A DNA stretch of 64,000 bases from Caprimulgus europaeus (Eukaryota; Chordata; Aves; Caprimulgiformes; Caprimulgidae), in NCBI GenBank assembly GCA_907165065.1, contig OU015525.1, positions 40,468,037 through 40,532,036 of the forward strand, given 5' to 3'. The stretch's first letter is position 1. Every line of letters begins with the position of its first letter. This document shows, piece by piece, positions 12,523 to 25,728 of this stretch. A model generated the notes under the pieces. The model was not told where the DNA came from, did not search any database, and saw only the letters and a program-made list of their open reading frames with translations. A program made the translations under genes and the position numbers.

Positions 12523-15500
12523 AACAGGTAGATAATTTGTCTGGCAGGCTTTCACTTTACAAGCCATATATTAGGCTAAGGCAACCACTATTAAATTTCA
12601 ACTCAAAATTCAATTGTAGCCCTATGATCAGAATCAACCTGTTTAAATCTTGTCTTTTACAGAGGCATTTTTTTCTGGGGAAAAGTGTTCTGTAATGCCT
12701 TTAGGACATCCAGAGACAGACAACAGGAATGCAAGGGCAAGTCTCCTCCTGACCTGACTGAAAGACCTACTTAAAGCTTGCAGTGTGAGATCTGTTCTTT
12801 TGAACTTGCAAAGACACACCATGGTCTGCTGCCATTTAAAACTCCAACGCAATGTCCACCCAAAGTAATTCTCTTAGGCATTATACAAATATAGATGGGG
12901 CTCTGCAAAATCTTCTAAATACTGTTCCAGTCCTGTCATCCTCTGAACACCCCAGAAAATTAACACTACCCTAGCCTCTTAAAAATGAAAAGATGGTTCT
13001 TCATGTTTCAGATCTAAAACACAGAGACAATAAACAGTTTTACACACATAAAATGATGTCTGTCACACACCTAGACTTTGAACTCAAATTGACAGTATCG
13101 CAAGTGAAAGTCTCTCCTCAGGCCAACATCCAGGCTAAGTGAAAGGGCACCTAAAAGCCACATCCTGCACCCGCCATGCCACTGAGCACAGTACATCAGC
13201 GAGGGCTCCTCATGGGGATGGCAAGGATGGCTGCAGGAGGTGAAAATAATCCTCTCCTGGCAATCAGAACAACTGGAGTAATGCCTATTGTTTGCTACAC
13301 TAGAGTTGTTCAAGAGTAAAGGACGCAGAGGCCAAACCCATTAAAAACTTGGAAAAAGGACAACAAAGACCAGGGAAGTGCCATTTGTGTTCATACTAAA
13401 TATCATCAAGGAGTCTTAAATTCTCGGGGCTTATATATGCAGAAGAAACTTTGCAGATCCTGCTCCCCCCATCCCTTAGCAGGAGCACAATTTCAAAGTA
13501 TAATGGAAAGATTAAAGAGACCTCACCTTGCATTTTTTTGTATATCTGTGTTAGATGCTGACTAACTTAAGCTCTCTCTTAATAAGCATCCCTTATCCCC
13601 CAGCTGATCAGAGGCTTTCTGTGAGCACATTGCACTGGCAGAGTAATGCCAGAAAGAACTGAAACTTTTCACAGCAGGGTGCTGGGTTCTATGTGAAGTC
13701 TTTCAAGCAGGTTCACAGCTTTGCCATGCTTTGAGAGGTCTATGCTAGATAGCTTGGCATTGTTTTACAGCAACCTGGTAGGTTTGCTACCCATGCTCAA
13801 GGCTGATCTCTCTGCGTTTAAGCAACTACCCACACCTATTTCAGCTGGCATTGATGGGGTCCATAGACCCTTGGGTACTGTTTGTCTGGGAATAAGGCAC
13901 TATATTCTGTCTTCCTCTCTCAAACATTTTTTTGGGAAAGAAGGACCCATCTACCCTGAGCTTCTTTGGGAATACTGAGGGAGCCAAAGTGCTGATCTGC
14001 TGCGCTTCAGCTGCTGCACTGTTTGAATTGCAGTGACCTGAATGTACCCAATTCCTGGGATCAGCCAGCAGGTTTTCTCAGTGTTTCTTTTTCTCTAGCT
14101 CTTTTCCTTCACAAGACAGCTTAGAAATTTAGTTAAGGCCTGGTTGGGAGTAAGAAGCAGGTAAGGGAACTGAAGGTGGAGAGAACTGTATTGAGCACAG
14201 CTCAGCAGGGGTAGCAGGGCAGAGCAGGGCTGTCTCCCAGTTCATCTTCTATCCTGCTGTCTTCTCAGCAGATTTAGGGAACTTTCCTGGAGGAGTTCAG
14301 AAAGTTTCTGCAGGAGAAGGAAATTAAAATATTTAGAAATTTTGCTTCAGTCAGATGTACTTTCTTTCTCTTTCTCTCCCTCTCTTTTCTTAATGGAATC
14401 TATTGCCTAAACACTTCTGCGCTCCAGTTCTGTTCTGCTCTTACTTGAAGGCAGCAATTTTGCTCAAGAGATTTATTGCAATAGAAATAGAAGACAAAAG
14501 TCTCACTGATGATTTCAGACAACAAAGGAAAAACGGAACAAGAAGGTAATTAAAGTAAAATCCTGGAAGCTCTTCATTTTACAAGGTAAAAAAAGTGTCT
14601 CTAAATCCCAGTTTAATTTTTCTTGTCATGTTGACTATCCAGCTCCAATGAATAGACAAAATGTTCTAGCGTATCTCCCTTTGCGTACATATTTTTTTTT
14701 TTTCCTGTACTTACATTACAAAAGCTTGAGAAACTGGAAGTGGTTTTGTGCACAAAGGAAGGGTATTTGTTCTGCAGTCTGAAGCCTATTAGATTTTAAA
14801 CCTGTTTGAAATAATGAATTACGATCTATTGTAATTGAATATAAAACATTAATTGAGTGTTATTAACAAAGCAACAGTTTGTAAAGTTTATATTTCCTTT
14901 TACAGAAATTTCCCTGCGTATGAGAACACTATTGTCCAACCCTTAGCTAAAGAATCCATGCCAATCACAAAAGGCATTTTTCAGTTTCAGATGTGAGAAT
15001 TGCATTCCTTTATGCAATGTAAAATTATATTATTTGAAGTGTAGGATTACTGTGTGAAGAGTTTATGCAAGACTTCTACCAGTAAAAACCGTATTTCTCT
15101 CACTGCAGATATTTTTCTACACATCATTTCCAGCAAAAAAATGCGCATAAGCAATATCACTGAATTACTGGAATATACAGAATATACATCACTTGATAAT
15201 CTGGGTCTGAAAAGCCACACCAGGGATTATAATCTCAAGCACTCTGGCACTAAGAAGATTATTTCTTACAGCAAAATTTCCAAGCAGGAGGGAGTAGATG
15301 AATTTATTAAATGTTGTTCAGGTTTTACTTCTTAAGAGTTAATTGATTCTGTCCCACATCACACTTTGAAGTGCAGTTGATTAAATTTACTTTGGAGCAG
15401 AAGGTTCTTGTCTCTGGGACACCTCATGGCACCTAAAGGCTTCTTCAGCTTGAAGCACAACATTGCCCCGGATAGTTATGGCAGCAGATGATTACCAAAG

Positions 15501-17606
15501 CAAAGTGTTGTCTTTGGCTGTACACAATTTTGCACCACCTGTTCCCATCTTTACTATCCACCAGTTGTTTGGAACCTGTTTACTATAACATATCACTGAG
15601 CTACAGGATGTGCCTGCCAGGATCCATCACCCACAGGTACAAACTCAGGTACACTTGCACTTTCCTCTTGCACTCACGCTAAAGGCAGCCAGTTTCCCAG
15701 GGTCCCAAAGCAAATAAAGTAATCCCTTAAAACTCAGAAACTGCTGGGCTTTTGCAAGGAAGACTTTGTGAAGGAAAAGTGTTTTCTTTTATGCTCTGGG
15801 GGGAGCAAGAATGAACAATGGCTCTGTTGTACAACGAGCATTTGCCTTGCAGCAGCATCCAAATGCCAGTATTTCATCAGTAATGCAAATATTTTCTGCA
15901 CCTTGTGCCAAAACAGAGATTAATTGTTAAAGTAGATATTTGTATTAGGGCACATGAGAGCACACCTTGCAAAAGTATGTAGACACCATAGCCTCCACCT
16001 TGCTCAAAGAACAGCATCAGCAGTACTCTGCTCAGCTGTACCCAGAATTATGTCATTACCTCTAAGCAGGGTTTTCACAGGCATTACTCCCTGGTTTGGA
16101 GCTGTTTCTTCAACATGGATCAGGAATAAAGCTAAAGCTCAGCAATCCCTTTAGCTCATTGCCTCCAAATTTCTCAAGAGCCGCTGTTAGGAAAAGATAG
16201 ATAGGCTCAGGTTTATGTCTTTAGCTTCCTCTTCTCCTAAGTGGAGAACAGTGTTTGTATGGGTTTTGTGTAGCTATCCTTAACCAAATCCCAGTGTTCA
16301 ACCCAGTTAATCCTCATAACTTCTCTGTGCACACATAATCCAAACAGTCATCTTTCCCAATATTTTACTGTCTTCTTTTCCGTTTGCATAACCCCTGTGA
16401 GGTTTGCAGGCTGCATCTAGTCCCCTCAGGGAGGTGGCAAAATCTCAGCATATCAGGCTCTTTGCTCTATAATTTCCCAAAGATCAAAGTTTAGTTATCA
16501 TTAGAATGTAAATGTCACAATATTATGAAACTGGTGCATCAGGACAGAACATATCTTCCTCTTTGAAAGTGTTTCTATGTGATGTGACATTTTGGTAACA
16601 TTTGAGGGAGGATGGGGGTTTTTTTTTCTCTTTAATGATCTTTCTCAGCTTTTTTGGACAGTATAAATATGCTACTCCCACTTGCTAAAATAACATTTAA
16701 AATAAAGTATTTTACAAAGCCTTTTTTATTTTCAAACTGGATCCAACATCAACCTTGTTATTTTATTTAATCTATTTCCGAAGGCAAGTAAAAAGGGTCT
16801 AAGTTAATGAATATTAAGAAAGCATGGCTCCTAATCTGTTTATAAATATTCTAAAATCATCAAGATACCTCAGCAAGAGTTGGGTTGCTGGAGTGTGTGG
16901 GAACAGAGGATCCACTTGAGAAAAACAAGAAGATAAAATCCAATAAAAGTTGTTCCTTTGAACAATAAAATTATTTATCTTAAACTTGCCCCTGTGAATC
17001 CATTACAACTACCGAAAAGACAGTCCATAAAATACCTTGTCATGTCCAAGGACACGAACAGTGGGTCACCCTAAACAGTACAATTTCTTGGGCCTTGCTT
17101 CCAAAGTCAGCCCTAGATTGCATCAGAAGTTTGTTTTCTATGGGCAGTTTGCGTGCTGTATGCCATACATTGCTACAAAATGTAACATCAGAGAACAGCA
17201 CCTAGCAATCCAAAATACCATCAAGGACATTTTACCAAAGCTGCAATCCACAGCAAGTATTCTCAATGTCAGAACTGTTCTCATTTTTTCAAGCCCATCA
17301 TGGCAATGCAGCTCAGCTGAGATGTTTCAGGAGACAGGATAAGGCAGTTTTCACTTCTTTAAGTACCAGAGTGGCTCAGTGGGTATTCTTTTTCAGAAAT
17401 GGCCACAGCAGAAATGGAAATGTTTCAGAGTGCTCTTCACTAGTCTGCTTCCCTTGTGTTGGTGTATCTCACTGAACGTTTCAAACCCTCTGCTAACCAA
17501 AATCCTATTTGAAGCACAGGTGAGGCACATTTGCAGACATCAGTTGTCTTTAAAGTTTCATGTGGAGGAAAAAGCCCAAGGAAATGTGATAAAAATAAGC
17601 AGCCAG

Positions 17607-17645
17607 GAAAAAAACAAAACAAAACAAAACAAAACAACCCCCCCC
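17607..17645. repeat. Compound low-complexity tract: (CAAAA)n followed by a C-run
   Basis: About six AAAAC units, then AACCC and eight C bases leading into CACACACC. Frames through it are low-complexity only. Confidence 0.85.
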
Positions 17646-18731
17646 ACACACCAACAAAAACACCAAAAAAGAAAAACCAAAAGAAGATATTCTGGAAATG
17701 TTACAGACAATAAAAAGATGGGAAGTGAGGGGGAACAAAATAAATCTTTAGGTTAATTCTCTCTCCCTTTGAAGGAAAAGAAAGTAAACTGCTTTTGTGA
17801 GATGCTTGAATCTTGACCTGCATACACCACCTCCAGTGTGAGATGTAGCACAGGTTATCAGATCATGTTTGTCCATTTCTTCTCCAGTAAGTCAATTAAA
17901 CTAACAGGACTGAGATTTCCAAAGATGTATTACATAAAGCACTGACTGCAAGAGCCATGTAGTGATTGCATCAGGTAACACCAGTACATTAGACTATTAC
18001 TTAAACCCAGCAGTCTGGAAACATTTATTCCCACACCAGCCCAGTTTAATAAATGATTAATGGAGCTAGTCAGTCTGGCCTGAGGTAACCATTTATTTGG
18101 GGTCCTGAAGAGGTTTGGCAGCCAGTGCTGGGCAGAGGCTGGGCTGCAGCCCAATATCCCACCTACCAGCCCCTTCATGGTGTTACCTCGGCCCAAAAGG
18201 ACTGTAAAAGAACACATTAATACCTTTGAAATTCAGTATTTCAAAATTATATATGGTTCCTCTGATCAAGTGATGGTCTTTGTTATCAGTCAGTAGAAAG
18301 GTAACATACAAATGATGAATCTTATGACAATTGGAAAACAAAAGAAAAAAAAAAACAACAAGCCAAAGTTCTCCATATCAGTAAGATTCGCTAAATCCTT
18401 CCACACTCACAAATACCTCTTTCCAAGAAAGCAGTATCATGCTTGGGATGGAAAACTATTCCACATACCTTTGAAATTCATTAATGTTAGTCATTTTAAG
18501 TTGGTGCATAAATCCAGCCATAATAAATATGAAGACAAAGATAGAGAAAGTCAATGCAGGAAATAACCTTTGATGGCAGGAATTTCTGGCTCATAGTCTT
18601 TTTCTGTAAGCATTAAAAAAGGCCTGTATTTTAAATTATACCTTTTTGAAGATCAAAATTTGCAAGACTGCTGAATCTTGGCCTGGAGCTTTCAATGGGA
18701 TAACCCTGAAGGGCCCTGATTCAGCAACAGC

Positions 18732-18750
18732 TTTTTTTTTTTTTTTTTTT
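18732..18750. repeat. Poly-T tract (19 nt)
   Basis: Uninterrupted T-run, with a ten-base A-run about 45 bp to the right (about 18795). I find no transposon flanking it. Confidence 0.85.
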
Positions 18751-19312
18751 CTGACATTACCACTTAGTCTCCTGCAATACTCTGTAGCTGTGAAAAAAAA
18801 AAAGTATCTGAAAGCTGATAAAAATTATCAGAGGATGAGGTGCTTACCGGTCATGCTCTTCAAGCCTAGTGTCTGGGATTGCATGGGTAGTAATCAGAGC
18901 ATCGCTATTGCCATGATACTATGGGCATATAGGAGAGACCAGGTTTATAAAGATCAGTAATAACTTTTCTTAGATCAATATCAACATTTTAGCATCTTGT
19001 CAGACATGAGGGGACAGTGTGTCTTCAAGTTGTTTGTATTTTTTTTCAACTGTGCCACCTGATCTAGCACCTACATGCTAGGGAGAAGGTAGCTAACATA
19101 AAAATAATGTAGTAAGTGTCACAACATTATAAAATACTGTAAGAAGAGTTTTTACTGTATCTCTGTTGACTGTATTACTCTCAATAGACACTTTCTAGGC
19201 ATGCATTAAGATGTGAGTGTGGTCCACAAAGTACAGAGTTGAAGGGCATTTGTGGGGTAAAACCTAGGGCAAGGACACAAGTTACACAGCCTGTTATAAA
19301 AATCAACAGTAT

Positions 19313-19840
19313 TAGAATCATAGGATCATAGAACTATTTTTGTTGGAAAAGACCTTTAAGATCATTGAGTCCAACCGTAAACCTAACACTGACAAGTCCA
19401 CCTCTAAACCATGTATCTGAGCGCCACATCTACACATCTTCTAAATACCTCCAGGGATGGGGACTCCACCACTGCCCTGGGCAGCCTGTTCCAATGCTTG
19501 GCAACCCTTTTGGTGAAGGATATTTTCCTAATATCCAATCTAAACTTCTTTGGGTCATTTCGTCTCACCCTATCTCTTGTTACTTGGAAGAAGAGACCAA
19601 GACTCACCTCGTTAACCCTTCTTTCAGGTAGTTGTAGAGAGTGGCAAGGTCTCCCCTCAGCCTCCTTTTCTCTAGATTAAACAACCCCAATTCCCTCAGC
19701 CACTCCTCATAAGGCTTGTGCTCCAGACCTTTCACCAGCTTTGTTGCCCTTCTCTGGACATGCTTCACCACCTCAATGTCTTTCCTATAGAGAGGAGCAA
19801 AAACTGAACACAGTATTCGAGGTGTGGCCTCACCGGTCCA
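19313..19840 (-). mobile_element. CR1 LINE 3' fragment with decayed reverse-transcriptase C-terminus
   Basis: The 3' end AGAATCATAGGATCATAGAA is at 19314-19333. On the minus strand, two frames together cover the end of CR1 ORF2. One has [20 protein letters not shown] and a [15 protein letters not shown]-like block (19812-19604). The other, shifted in frame, has FRLDIRKISFTKRV and [20 protein letters not shown] (19607-19404). The frameshift near 19605 and the 5' truncation make it a dead copy. The sequence left of the CATAG repeat is unique DNA. Confidence 0.92.
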
Positions 19841-22800
19841 CCAAAAAGCAATGCACTGGCTGTAAGACAATTGAAAACTTAAAATTGACAGAGAAATTCC
19901 GCAGGAATCAGAAGCAGAACTTTTCAGATAAACTAATATATTCCTTGGGATGTGTAGAAGGCACCTCACTGAACTCAGGCTGGTCAAACTGTATTTGAAA
20001 GACCTTGCATTACATTACATTTACTGCCACTAAGAAACAGGCACCCTATTGCTCTATAGTGCAAGCAAGTGCAACAGAACATGACTTAGAGGGTCACTGG
20101 GGTAAACTTCAAGGCATTGCATGTTGGTAAATTCTACCTTGTTTTAATACCAAAATATTTAATTGGAATGTTAATAGCTATTAAAGAGAAATTTATTACA
20201 GAGCAGTTCTTGTAAGAAATAAAACAAGTCCAGGCTATATTCTTTTGCACATTTTGTCTTGGGTATCTTAAGGAATACTTGCAATCTTAACTAGCTAAGG
20301 GTTGGGTGTTTTTTGTTCATTATAGCGCAGCCAGAATTATACCCTGCAACAACTCTGATAAGATTTGGAAAAGAAACAAAGATTCAAATGTGGTTTTATC
20401 TTGGTTTGCTTATTTTTTGTTTTTGGTTTGGTTTTTTTTTTGTTTTTTTTAAAACCATTTTTCAGATTCTGCCCACATTTCTGATTTTTTTTTTCCTACG
20501 CAGATAAACATTATTAATTTACACCACTATATCATTGTTACTGTGCAGCAGGCAGCTTAAGTAAAGTCTGGTTTTCAGCCTCTGTTATTATAAACCAAAT
20601 TCTGTTTTAGCATGACTAAATTGGTATGGAAAGGTCTATTGCTTGTTATTGCAATGAAGTAATACATTGCATATGGAAAACCTAAGTGATAAAGAGCTTA
20701 ATTAACTGTGATTTATATTAATCTATATGATCATAAAATCACCAGAGTTTGGAACCACTTAATCTGTTTTTAGTAAGTGTTGCCTGAAAGACTAGTAATT
20801 ACAGTCGTAAACCCATTACTGAATTAAAGCATAGTAAATTTAAAAACAAAAGCAGTCACAGGATATTTCATGAGGAAGGCCACTAAGTCAAAACAAAGGT
20901 TAACTTATGCTTATATGACACTGATACAGGAGGAGCACCTGTGACAGGTGAATTTTCAAGTCTTTTCCCACTCTAAATTCACATCCTTGAGGTTTCCACA
21001 AACATTTCTGTTTTAACTTAACAGTTTTAAGCATGGTTCCAAAACTGTCTTGGTGATATAAATGGACAATTTTAATATTATTTCTGTGCTGTGTGTGGGT
21101 GAGAAATCCTGAGCACACCCAGAAGTTGGTAGGTTGTGGTGAGTCCGCAGCAGAGGAACTCTGGAGAGCAAGTTTGTGGGTTAACAGAGCAAGAGTTGGT
21201 GACTGATATACGAGATAGGTTAAGAGGCAAAAAAAAAAAATTTCACACTTTCAAGTCAAGTTCAGCAGGAAAAAGCTGACATGCAGAGGTCAGGCTGTCC
21301 AAGAGATGATAAAATACACAGTAAGTGGACATTTGTACACATACAGCACCAGGTTTTGTCTTCCTTATGCTGAAAATAACTTTTTTTTCCTTAGCATATT
21401 CCTAGGAAACCTCAGAGAAAGTTAGAAATGGGATGGTAAAAAGACAGTGAAGACACAACTATGTTAACATTTCTGCTATGGTGACACTTTGTGGTGTGTT
21501 AGAGAGGGCTTAACCTCTCCTAAAAGCGTTTGCTCCGAGTACCATGACATCAGGGCTCCATTTCTGAGGGAACTGAAAAGAAAAGGGAGATATAAGGAGA
21601 AAGTAACTAATCCACTTGGTGAATGGAGACTGATGAACACTGTAGCTTCTTTAAGTGGTCTCTGAAGACAACACTGAGGGTTACAGATGTGACAGTTCCT
21701 ACAAATGTACTGCTAGGGTTCCCTGCAAAAATTTCAAACTTTTTGAAAAACTATTTGTGTTTTTTAACAGAAAAAATAATTAACAAAATCTGAAGATGAA
21801 GTAAAATGATTTTTGTTCCTCCAGAGCAAGCAAAGAGTCTGATAAATGCCGCAAGTTCTAACAGAGCAAAGTACATGGGCAGAGTGATGTTCAGTGAGGT
21901 TAACTGTCAACTAATCCAAGGCCATGCATATTTGAGAAAGGCCTTAAGTAACATTCAATTGGGTACTCAGTCAGGTGCAAATATTCAGGAAAAAGTGGTT
22001 CCTCCTAAGGACTGTTCAACAGAAACATGTACTCAACATATGGCCTTGGACAGAGCAAAGAGAACTTTTGGCTGAGCTCCAACACCGTGTCCTGACTGGT
22101 GACCTGATGTAACTGCTCACTTCGCTGCTCTGCAACTCCACTCTGTCCCTGTAATCTAGGTTAGCCTTAGCACTCTGAACAATGTGTTGCCCATTGCTCC
22201 AGCACATGCAAAGAGTGCACAAAGACAAGAACCTACCATTAGCTCTCCATCAACAGTGTATGCATGGGATAATGGGCATTTTCTTCTTCACTACACTAGT
22301 CAGTTCTGCTAAGATTCCCTGGGTGACAGGGATGACAAGCTGTTCATCTGAGGGCTGTTTAGCTTGCCCAAGAAAAAGTTAAGGGCTGGCACAATCATAG
22401 TCTCTGCACCTACATGCCGAGCAAAACTGTGGTGGTGGGCTCTTCAGCCTAGCAAAAAAATGTACCTCAGGGCTCCTGTTTGAAGCTGGACAGACTCAGG
22501 CTGAAAAGGAGATTACAATTTATCTAAGCAGGGGGTTATTAACCACTGAAATTATTTAGTAAATGCTGTTGTGGGTTCTCCATCACTGCCTTTGTTCCAA
22601 TAAAATAGGATTTCTCAACTGAAATACAGTCTGTAATTCGAAGGGGAATTAATTCGTGCCTGGTTATAATTGGTGTTATGGAGAAAGTTAGACAAAACAG
22701 TTACAGTGATCTCATCTGACCTAAAAATCAATGAGTCTACTTAAAAGGAAAAAAAAACAAACAAAACCAAACAAACCCAACATAAGAAAACTCATTCAGG

Positions 22801-23610
22801 AGGAATTAATTTCTGGAGACTGTGTTTCACAATGGCATATGACTTTCCACTAATGCAAATTTGTACCTGGGGTGATAGTGCTGCATTTCTCAAAAACACT
22901 GTTTAAGGAGGCAAACTACTTTTTAAAGACAGTAGTTACTGTAATTCCTAGGTGAAATCAGAGCCTCAGTGGCAGAAATGGCAGGAGTTTCACTTCTACA
23001 GGGGGTCGGAACTTTATCTGCTTTTCCCATGCCATAAGCATGTCTCATTCTGCAGGATTTTACAGAAGGATACAGGGGATTTTCCACTCTGCAAGTTGTG
23101 GAATTCCTTTTGGGAATGAAAAAACTCAGCATACACTGGCTGAGTGGTTGGCTTTGATCTGATGATGTCTCAAAGTCAGGGATTAGATGAATAGAGAACT
23201 GTCACTGATATATTTCAACTACAGAGGGTTACAGTTGTATCAGTGTGGCATCCTCACCAATAATGATTTGGTGGTTTTTATAGCTTATCACTGAGAAGGA
23301 CTCAAAATCAGAGACAAAATTCAGAGTACTTGCAAAGAATCACTGCTACCAGCCCAGAAATTTAACTACTGATGGAATATGATGAGTTTTTAATACAGTG
23401 AAAGAGAATAGATTCAGTGAAAAAGGACAATGGATAAAATTTCCAAAGCAAAGGAATGAGAACAGCCCTCTTTATAGCAAAGTTACAGTATGGTTATTGT
23501 TCAGAATTGGTCAGAAAAATACTGGGACCTCAGCAACACAAAGCCACACTGCTGCATTTTCACACAATGGTATGTTATCTCAGTGCACATACTGAATGGT
23601 CAGAAACATT
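19841..23610. other. Intergenic DNA, no gene seen
   Basis: Unique-looking AT-rich sequence with short A and T runs (about 20427-20449, 21229-21240 and 22748-22780). No frame over 90 codons has a recognisable product. Confidence 0.6.
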
Positions 23611-24058
23611 TCACAGAACCACAGGATTGCCTCGATTGGAAAAGACCTTTAAGATCATCAAGTCAAATCATTAACCTCACACTGACAAGTCCCTGACTAA
23701 ATCATGTCCCTCAGCACTATGTCTACGTGACTCTTCAATCCCCCCAGGGAAGGGGACTCCACCACTGCCCTGGGCAACCTGTTCCAAACCCTTTCAGTAA
23801 ATAATTTTTTCCTAATATCCAATCTAAACCTCCCTTGGTGCAACTCAAGGCTTTTTCCTCTTGTCCTGTCACTTGTTACTTGATTGAACATACCAAAACT
23901 CTACCTCCACCTCCCTACACCTTCCTTTCAGGTAGCTGTAGAGAGCAATAAGGTCTCCCTTCAGCCTCCTTTCCTCCAGGCTAAACAACCCCATAAGATT
24001 TGTGCTCTACACCAGTCACCAGCTTTGTTGCCCTTCTCTGGACATGCTCCAGCACTCC
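23611..24058 (-). mobile_element. CR1 LINE 3' fragment
   Basis: CR1 hallmarks run in order from the 3' end: CACAGAACCACAGGATTG, GGAAAAGACCTTTAAGATCA, GACTCCACCACTGCCCTGGG, CCTAATATCCAATCTAAACC and GCCCTTCTCTGGACATGCTC. The minus-strand frame at 23891-23697 contains [20 protein letters not shown] and [19 protein letters not shown], the C-terminus of the CR1 reverse transcriptase. A short deletion before WNRLPR removes the residues usually found there. It is 5'-truncated and non-functional. Confidence 0.92.
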
Positions 24059-25723
24059 GTATCCAGGGATTCCAAAGAAGTCTCCTGTTCAAATCCTGAC
24101 CAGGGCTGACTGCCAAGCTGAAAAGCAGCATTTCGATGCTCTCATTCATGTTTCAAGCTGGCACTTAGTTTGACAAGGCAGTCAATCCAATCCCACCCCT
24201 CAGCAGTTGCCAATATGCAGAGAGCTGTTCTGCAATCCAAAACCTGATCTGTAAAAAGAAAAATCAGTAGCCTCCCTTTATTTAGAGTTTTCAATTGTTT
24301 ACATGTGACAAATGTACCTATTTTACAATATTTATTATGAGTATTTTCTGTAGTAACAAGCACTCCTGGACAGCCAAAGAAAAGGTGAGGGCAAAGAGTT
24401 ACCTTTCTTAATTATTTTCCAGAGCCTCTATTGCCTCTATTCCTACATTTTTCTACAGAAAACACATCTCCAGGTTTTGCAGATTTTTCTTGGAAAGAAC
24501 TGGAAAAAGCAAGGGTTGTAACTGCTGCAAATGCCTGCTTGAGTTTACAAATTAGCCTGAAACAACAGCTGGCAGCTGTGCCGACAAAAAACAACCCTGT
24601 CTCAGGAAAGAGTGCTCTCCAGAAAAGACTGAGATCTCAAAATTCAGTTTCCAAAGAATTTTGAAAGCTCCCACAGAGTAGAAAACACCAGTGTTTGTGG
24701 TGCAGGGCCTCAGAGCACAGTGTTTCCCACCAAGGCGACTTGACCACAGGACACGTTGATTTTGATGACTATGAATTCACCAGGCTCCCTTTGGAGCTAC
24801 CCAGTTTAGACACAAGTCACTTCCTTCATGGCAGAAAACCCCTGAGTTCCTTAGAAAACACAAATCCCTGGAAGCAGAGATTTATTGCTCTTTCACAACT
24901 CACTTGTCAATCAAATTCTTTGCTAGAAATAATGCAGAAATGTTTCAACTGAATTATTTGATACGGAGTTCCTCTAGCTTGGAAATGGCTTTTTTTATTT
25001 CCCATTTCACAGAAAATTTTCTCAACGTCAGTGCTATTATGCTCTTTTGAAAAATAAACAGGGTTCAAAATGAGTTACTTCTTATGGGAAAACGGTCTGT
25101 TGGGAACACATTACACATTCCATTTACTAATCAGAGTCTTCTGATAATTTTTACTGTGCATTGCAAATTTAGGCAGCCCGCATTACAGCTGCAGTGCTCA
25201 GATAGACTGGAACTGCTCCAAACTGCTTCTCAAAAAAATAATTCTAAAATTTCCCATATATTTACTGTTCCTTCATCCTGGCCTGTAATGCTTATTTATC
25301 CAATGGACTAACTACATGCGTATCAGTAGTTTAGTAGAGTTACATGTACCATAGTGTTAACAAATAATAGACTGTCTTTCAAAGTACATGGAAACTGTTG
25401 CCTAAAGAAATAAATGCTTCAACCTGAGGATACTCAAAGGCTAAAACTATCAAGGAAGAAAGATAAATGGCCTCATCTTACAGTAAACAAAGCAACAGAA
25501 AAACTCAAATTTTAGTGATATGCTTCAAGAAACAGTTTCATATGGCTGGTCATAAATCAATTTTTCTGTTGTCAGAAAAATATGGTGATGAGCCAAACTG
25601 GCAAACAGCTGCAGCTCTGATTTCTGGTTTCACCACTCAGCATCACAGCGATGAAGTCCAGGAGAAAGGATCTTTGGCTCCTGAGTAGCTGATGTGAAAA
25701 CATGAATCTGGGAAAAAATAGCA
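24059..25723. other. Intergenic DNA, no gene seen
   Basis: Unique-looking sequence between a CR1 fragment and the solo LTR. I detect no coding, RNA or repeat signal. Confidence 0.6.
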
Positions 25724-25728
25724 GTGGT
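25724..25728. repeat. Target site duplication, left copy (GTGGT)
   Basis: GTGGT immediately left of the LTR's TG end. It is identical to the five bases right of the CA end. Confidence 0.8.

Larger units (their letters stand above)
8946..19312. other. About 10 kb of intergenic DNA without identifiable gene or transposon
   Basis: Apart from the GA, CAAAA and T tracts listed separately, I see only unique AT-rich sequence. Frames reach 125 codons (17379-17756), but that one runs through low-complexity CAAAA. An AT-rich stretch at about 14640-15020 and another at 16480-16960 lack repeats and could be conserved non-coding elements. This cannot be judged from one sequence. Confidence 0.55.
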
